64,000 nucleotides of DNA from Pseudomonas sp. FEN. Its GTDB lineage: Bacteria; Pseudomonadota; Gammaproteobacteria; Pseudomonadales; Pseudomonadaceae. Below, piece by piece: positions 59,596-64,000 of this stretch. Every line of letters starts with the position of its first letter. The stretch's first letter is position 1. Location: the NCBI RefSeq assembly GCF_904067045.1, contig NZ_CAJFDC010000036.1:62001-126000 (forward strand), written 5' to 3'. A program made the translations under genes and the position numbers. The notes under the pieces were generated by a model. It did no database searches. It worked only from the letters and a program-made list of their open reading frames with translations, and was not told the DNA's origin.

Positions 59596-60390
59596 TTAAG
59601 TTGCCGGGGCTGCGGTGCGTGAAGTGCGGCGTTGCCGACGAACCATCTCGCCGGCCAGGGCCAGGTAGGCCACGGCGCCACGGGATTGTTTGTCGTATGC
59701 CAGCGCGGGCATGCCGTAGCTCGGGGCTTCGGCCAGGCGAATGTTGCGTGGGATCACGGTGTCGTACAACTGGTCACCGAAATGTTCCTTGAGCTGTGCG
59801 GAAACGTCGTTCATCAAACTCAGACGCGGGTCGTACATAGTCCGCAACAGGCCTTCGACTTTCAGCTCCGGGTTGAGCAACTCGGCGATCCGCTTGATGT
59901 TATCCACAAGGTCGCTGAGTCCTTCCAGGGCAAAGTATTCGCACTGCATGGGGATAATCACCCCATCGGCGGCCACCAGCGCGTTGAGGGTCAGCATCGA
60001 CAGCGACGGCGGACAGTCGATGAGGATGTAGTCGTAATTCTCTCGGATCGGCGCCAGGGCGCCGCGCAGGCGGCTTTCCTTCATCTGCATTTCCAGCAGC
60101 ACCACTTCGGCCGCCGTCAGGTCGCGGTTGGCCGGCAGCAGCTGGTAACCGCCGTGCTCGGAGAAGTGCATGGCCTGGGCCAGGTCGCATTCGCCGATCA
60201 GCACATCGTAGATGGAGTATTCCAGAGCGTGTTTATCCACACCGCTACCCATGGTGGCGTTGCCCTGTGGATCGAGGTCGATCAGCAGCACCCGGCGCTT
60301 GGTCGCGACCAGGGATGCTGCGAGGTTGATGCAGGTGGTGGTCTTGCCCACGCCACCCTTCTGGTTCGCTATCGCGAATACCTTAGCCAT
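59596..60390 (-). CDS. parA: Chromosome partitioning ATPase ParA
   Basis: 264 aa from ATG 60390; an open frame reaches 60408. The deviant Walker A is KGGVGKTTT, with the second Lys of MinD/ParA ATPases, and the Walker B region is DYILIDCPPSL. It forms nucleoid-bound gradients that pull ParB-parS complexes to the poles. The order mnmG-rsmG-parA-parB is the standard one next to the Pseudomonas origin. Confidence 0.97.
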   Translation of the reverse strand: MAKVFAIANQKGGVGKTTTCINLAASLVATKRRVLLIDLDPQGNATMGSGVDKHALEYSIYDVLIGECDLAQAMHFSEHGGYQLLPANRDLTAAEVVLLEMQMKESRLRGALAPIRENYDYILIDCPPSLSMLTLNALVAADGVIIPMQCEYFALEGLSDLVDNIKRIAELLNPELKVEGLLRTMYDPRLSLMNDVSAQLKEHFGDQLYDTVIPRNIRLAEAPSYGMPALAYDKQSRGAVAYLALAGEMVRRQRRTSRTAAPAT

Positions 60391-60408
60391 TCTTGCTTGT
60401 GTTCCCAA

Positions 60409-61053
60409 TCATGCCGTGCGGCGCAGTATCAGCAGATGGCGTTGGCCTTGGCAACCGGGTACGGCCAAGGCATGTTCGCTATCGAGGTGGAAGTCTGCCG
60501 GCAATGCTACCAGCTCATCGGCGGGATGGACGCCCTTCATTGCCAACCAGCGTGTCTCAGCGTCGCCGAGGTGGCGAGTCCAGCCGGTGAAGTTCTCCAT
60601 GCTGCTGAAGGCCCGGGAAATGATCCCGTTGAAGGGCTGCGGCGGCTGGAAGGCTTCGACCCGACTGTGGATAACTTGCAGGTTATCCAGTTTCAGCTCG
60701 AGCTTGACCTGGGTCAGAAAGCGGGTTTTCTTGCCGTTGCTGTCCAGACAGGTCACTTGCGAATCGGGAAACAGGATTGCCAGGGGGATCCCCGGCATCC
60801 CACCGCCGCTGCCGACATCGAGCCAGCGGCCGTTTTCGACGAAGGACATCACGCTCAGGCTGTCGAGCAGATGGCGCGAGACCATTTCGTCGGGGTCGCG
60901 AACGGCGGTGAGGTTGTAGGCCTGGTTCCATTTGATCAACAAGGCCAGGTAACCCAGTAGCAAGGCGTGCTGGGCTTCACTCAGATTCACGCCGAGCTGA
61001 CGGGCACCTGTGGATAACTCTTCCGCATGTTGCGAAGTAACCGACGAACTCAA
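60409..61053 (-). CDS. rsmG: 16S rRNA (guanine527-N7)-methyltransferase
   Basis: 214 aa. The SAM motif [17 protein letters not shown] and the flanking sequence [10 protein letters not shown] are typical of RsmG/GidB. It methylates G527 of 16S rRNA. No ATG fits; the start is TTG at 61053, whose TTGA overlaps the mnmG stop, with GGAGC upstream. Loss of this enzyme gives low-level streptomycin resistance in other bacteria. The open frame upstream of 61053 is only a shadow of mnmG. Confidence 0.95.
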   Translation of the reverse strand: MSSSVTSQHAEELSTGARQLGVNLSEAQHALLLGYLALLIKWNQAYNLTAVRDPDEMVSRHLLDSLSVMSFVENGRWLDVGSGGGMPGIPLAILFPDSQVTCLDSNGKKTRFLTQVKLELKLDNLQVIHSRVEAFQPPQPFNGIISRAFSSMENFTGWTRHLGDAETRWLAMKGVHPADELVALPADFHLDSEHALAVPGCQGQRHLLILRRTA

Positions 61054-62945
61054 GCGCTTTGCTCCAACTGACGGCCGGCGCCGCGTTTTTTCAGGTGAAT
61101 CATCAACAGGGAAATCGCCGCGGGTGTCACACCCGGGATCCGCGAAGCCTGGCCCAGTGTCTCCGGACGCGTCACGCCGAGCTTGCTCTGGATCTCCTTG
61201 GACAGCCCGGAGATGTTGGTGTAATCGATATCCACAGGCAGTTTGGTGTCTTCGCTGGCGCGCAGACGAGCAATCTCGTCCTGCTGACGGTCGATATAAC
61301 CGGCGTATTTGGTCTTGATCTCGACCTGCTCGGCGACTTGCGGATCCTCGGCCCCCTGCCCGGTCACCGCGACCAGACCAGCGTAGTCGATTTCCGGACG
61401 GCTCAGCAGATTCAGCAAGTTGTATTCGTGAGTCAGCGGCGTGCCGAATTTTTCGGCAATGGCGTCGCCTTGCTCGGTACCCGGGCGAACCCAAGTGCTT
61501 TTCAGCCGCTGTTCTTCCAGATCGATGCTTTCGCGTTTCTGGCAGAAGGCCGCCCAGCGCACGTCGTCCACCAGACCCAGCTCACGACCTTTTTCGGTCA
61601 GGCGCAGGTCGGCATTGTCTTCGCGCAGGATCAGCCGGTATTCGGCGCGGGACGTGAACATCCGATACGGTTCCTGGGTCCCCAGGGTAATCAGGTCGTC
61701 AACCAGCACACCGATGTATGCCTCGTCGCGACGCGGGCACCAACTGTCCTTGCCCTGGGCACGCAACGCGGCGTTCGCGCCAGCCAGCAAACCTTGTGCG
61801 CCGGCTTCTTCGTAGCCGGTGGTGCCGTTGATTTGCCCGGCGAAGAACAAGCCGCCAATGACTTTGGTTTCCAGGCTGTACTTCAGGTCACGCGGATCGA
61901 AGTAGTCGTATTCGATGGCATAGCCGGGACGCACGATATGGGCGTTTTCCATGCCGCGGATCGACTGGACGATCTGCAACTGCACGTCGAACGGCAAGGA
62001 GGTGGATATCCCGTTCGGGTACAGCTCGTGGGTGGTCAGGCCTTCGGGCTCGATAAAGACCTGATGGCTTTCCTTGTCGGCAAAGCGGTGGATCTTGTCT
62101 TCGATGGACGGGCAATAACGCGGGCCGATGCCTTCGATCACACCGGAATACATCGGCGAGCGATCGAGGTTCGCGGCAATGATTTCGTGGGTGCGGGCGT
62201 TGGTATGGGTAATCCAGCAACTGACTTGCCGTGGATGCTGCTCCTTGGAACCCATGAACGACATCACCGGAATCGGCGTATCGCCCGGTTGTTCGGACAT
62301 CACCGAGAAATCCACGGAGCGACCGTCAATACGTGGCGGTGTACCGGTTTTCAGGCGACCGACACGCAACGGCAGCTCGCGTAGACGCTGGGCCAGGGCA
62401 ATTGACGGTGGATCACCGGCGCGTCCGCCGGAATAGTTCTGCATTCCGATGTGGATAAGTCCACCAAGGAAGGTCCCGGTGGTCAGGACCACGGATTCGG
62501 CGAAGAAACGCAGGCCCATCTGAGTCACGACACCGCGAACCTGGTCCTGCTCGACGATCAGGTCGTCGGCGGCTTGTTGAAATATCCACAGGTTCGGCTG
62601 GTTTTCCAGGATCTCGCGTACCGCGGCCTTGTACAGCACGCGGTCGGCCTGGGCGCGGGTAGCGCGCACGGCTGGGCCTTTGCGGCTGTTCAGGACGCGG
62701 AACTGAATGCCGCCTTTGTCGGTGGCCATGGCCATCGCGCCGCCGAGGGCATCGATTTCCTTGACCAGATGGCTTTTGCCGATCCCACCGATGGCGGGGT
62801 TGCAGCTCATGGCGCCGAGGGTTTCCACGTTATGCGTCAACAGCAGGGTTTTTGCCCCCATGCGTGCGGACGCCAGTGCTGCCTCGGTACCGGCATGACC
62901 GCCGCCGATGACGATCACTTCAAAACGGGAAGGGAAATCCACCAC
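61050..62945 (-). CDS. mnmG: tRNA uridine-5-carboxymethylaminomethyl modification enzyme MnmG
   Basis: 631 aa. FAD motif [19 protein letters not shown] at the N-terminus, and the tail with [20 protein letters not shown]. With MnmE it modifies the wobble uridine of several tRNAs. Its start [16 protein letters not shown] is conserved. It is the first gene of the group mnmG-rsmG-parA-parB. The DnaA-box region lies upstream. Confidence 0.98.
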   Translation of the reverse strand: MVDFPSRFEVIVIGGGHAGTEAALASARMGAKTLLLTHNVETLGAMSCNPAIGGIGKSHLVKEIDALGGAMAMATDKGGIQFRVLNSRKGPAVRATRAQADRVLYKAAVREILENQPNLWIFQQAADDLIVEQDQVRGVVTQMGLRFFAESVVLTTGTFLGGLIHIGMQNYSGGRAGDPPSIALAQRLRELPLRVGRLKTGTPPRIDGRSVDFSVMSEQPGDTPIPVMSFMGSKEQHPRQVSCWITHTNARTHEIIAANLDRSPMYSGVIEGIGPRYCPSIEDKIHRFADKESHQVFIEPEGLTTHELYPNGISTSLPFDVQLQIVQSIRGMENAHIVRPGYAIEYDYFDPRDLKYSLETKVIGGLFFAGQINGTTGYEEAGAQGLLAGANAALRAQGKDSWCPRRDEAYIGVLVDDLITLGTQEPYRMFTSRAEYRLILREDNADLRLTEKGRELGLVDDVRWAAFCQKRESIDLEEQRLKSTWVRPGTEQGDAIAEKFGTPLTHEYNLLNLLSRPEIDYAGLVAVTGQGAEDPQVAEQVEIKTKYAGYIDRQQDEIARLRASEDTKLPVDIDYTNISGLSKEIQSKLGVTRPETLGQASRIPGVTPAAISLLMIHLKKRGAGRQLEQSA

Positions 62946-63436
62946 GCACCTCGTGCCTGCTTCAAGTAGGTAATTAGGAATAGGGTCGGCCCACTTTTTT
63001 GAGCCAGGTCGTCAAGTATAGGGACTTCCCCCCTCCTAAAGAACCCTTTGCACAAAATTTAACCAGCTGTGGATGAATCACGGACAATAGAAATTAAAAA
63101 GAAAGAAATTTATAAGATCTTTGTTTTTATGTTTATTCTTAGTGAGCACCCTTTCTGTGGATAAGGTGCTACAGCCCTTATATATCAATATGTACAGAGA
63201 TTCAAAAGTCTGTGGTCATGTGGTCACGAGGGGTTGGGATAACCGGTGTAAGCCTGTGGATTAAACAGGTGGTTATCCACAAGTGGGTTCATCCTCAGTT
63301 TTCAGGCCCTGTTATCAACCGAGCTGAGGCGTGGTTATTCACAGGGCTTAATCCACAGAAAAATGCCTGCCAGGGCAAATCGTAGGCAGCCGAAAGCCGC
63401 CGGAACGATCTCAAATCATCCGACCGGCAAAGAAAT
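62946..63436. other. AT-rich DnaA-box region between mnmG and mnmE
   Basis: About 490 bp without a gene. DnaA boxes matching TTATNCACA lie at 63156-63164 (minus strand), 63273-63281 and 63335-63343. One-mismatch copies lie at 63068-63076, 63255-63263 and 63349-63357. A long A/T-rich run at about 63085-63145 could serve as an unwinding element. In E. coli the origin lies beside mnmG, while in pseudomonads the best-studied origin is between rpmH and dnaA, a few kb further to the right. This region could be a second origin-like element or a DnaA-titrating or promoter-control site. Confidence 0.65.
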
Positions 63437-63611
63437 GTAGGAGCGGGCTTACTCGCGATGGCGATCTTAGGGCACCGCGATACCTGACGTAGCGGCATTC
63501 GATCTTGAAAACACAGCAAAACCTGTAGGAGCGGCCGGTCGACGCTCGATTGCCGGCGAAGCTTTTAGCGATCCAGGGGACGCTATCGCCAGCAAGCTGG
63601 CTCCTACAGGT
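63437..63611. repeat. REP cluster upstream of the mnmE end
   Basis: A TGTAGGAGCGGGCTTACTCG copy (63437), CCTGTAGGAGCGGCCGGTCG (63523) and the inverted ATCGCCAGCAAGCTGGCTCC (63586) lie within 175 bp, including one REPIN-like inverted pair. Confidence 0.8.
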
Positions 63612-63632
63612 ATGCAGTTGATACCAGGAAGG

Positions 63633-64000
63633 TTATTTACCGATGCAGAAGCTGGAAAAGATCCGCCCCAGCAGGTCATCGGAGCTGAACGCGCCGGTAA
63701 TCTCGCCGAGGAACTGCTGAGCGTGACGCAGATCCTCCGCCAGCAACTCGCCGGCGCCGGCCAGGGTCAGCTGTGCATGACCATGTTCCAGGGCCGCGCT
63801 GGCATGCCGCAGGGCTTCCAGATGGCGCCGACGGGCGCTGAAGCTGCTCTCGGCGGTCTGTTCATAACCCATGCAGGCCTTGAGGTGCTCGCGCAACAAC
63901 TCCAGCCCCATGCCACCAACCTTGGCACTCAGGCTGATGGTGACATGGCCATCCTCGCTGACTTCCAGCGCCATGGCCTCGCCGCTCAAGTCAGCTTTGT
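63633..64000 (-). CDS. mnmE: tRNA modification GTPase MnmE, C-terminal part (cut by window edge)
   Basis: The last 122 codons are visible, ending [15 protein letters not shown]. The C-terminal Cys in FCIGK is the conserved MnmE CxGK tail that binds the tetrahydrofolate group, and [17 protein letters not shown] is the C-terminal helix signature. It works with MnmG on tRNA wobble uridines. The GTPase core lies beyond base 64000. Confidence 0.95.
   Translation of the reverse strand, partial: KADLSGEAMALEVSEDGHVTISLSAKVGGMGLELLREHLKACMGYEQTAESSFSARRRHLEALRHASAALEHGHAQLTLAGAGELLAEDLRHAQQFLGEITGAFSSDDLLGRIFSSFCIGK

Noticed and set aside
60409-61494. Long rsmG frame beginning at 61494
   Set aside because: The first 147 codons are out of frame with mnmG and unlike RsmG; the real start is the TTG at 61053.

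Overview
The window reads as chromosome from a Pseudomonas of the fluorescens type. The right-hand 17 kb has the gene order typical of the genus near the replication origin, read leftward from the right edge: mnmE (cut), mnmG, rsmG, parA, parB, atpI-B-E-F-H-A-G-D-C, glmU, a DeoR-type regulator and glmS. Zur-type operators, REP elements of the Pseudomonas type (core GCCGGCAAGCCGGC with CTCCTACAG) and two perfect 14-bp parS palindromes agree with this. No tRNA, rRNA, CRISPR array, intact insertion sequence or prophage was seen.

Layout. 1-8.3 kb is a zinc-starvation island: two COG0523 GTPases (one CobW), two small secreted Cys-containing proteins, a Tat-type cell-wall amidase, the zinc-independent GTP cyclohydrolase FolE2 and a zinc-type ABC importer. 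Two Zur-box palindromes sit in its divergent promoters. 8.3-24.2 kb holds housekeeping and accessory genes: DUF3617 protein, cardiolipin synthase, cyclopropane fatty acid synthase, a bufferin operon (bufA2-bufB-bufC), a stand-alone dihydrolipoamide dehydrogenase with an Lrp regulator, a LysE exporter, a ProA-like aldehyde dehydrogenase, a PNPOx/ferredoxin-reductase fusion, GST, LysR and an alpha/beta hydrolase. 24.5-27.4 kb pairs a chemoreceptor with an RbsB-like binding protein that has no transporter.

27.5-34.1 kb is the most likely undescribed system. Five tightly packed genes encode a membrane desaturase, a proline-dehydrogenase-like enzyme, an ATP-grasp ligase, an MFS exporter and a class V PLP enzyme. 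They lie behind a LuxR-type solo regulator and a lux-box-like palindrome. I infer a small amino-acid-derived metabolite, possibly from proline or an analogue, made under quorum-like control and exported. The product is unknown to me.

34.1-47.1 kb is a mosaic surface-polysaccharide (O-antigen ABC-transporter type) locus: Wzt-like ATPase, pyruvyltransferase-family protein, 2OG-Fe oxygenase, methyltransferase, three glycosyltransferases, Wzm-like permease and an SDR epimerase. The permease and ATPase genes are about 8 kb apart on opposite strands. The locus contains a truncated wecB start, a frame-broken coiled-coil gene and a 4-bp microsatellite, and it ends at the glmS-side attTn7 site; all of this suggests repeated rearrangement. 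47.2-64 kb is conserved core. The 0.5 kb between mnmG and mnmE is AT-rich with a cluster of DnaA boxes.
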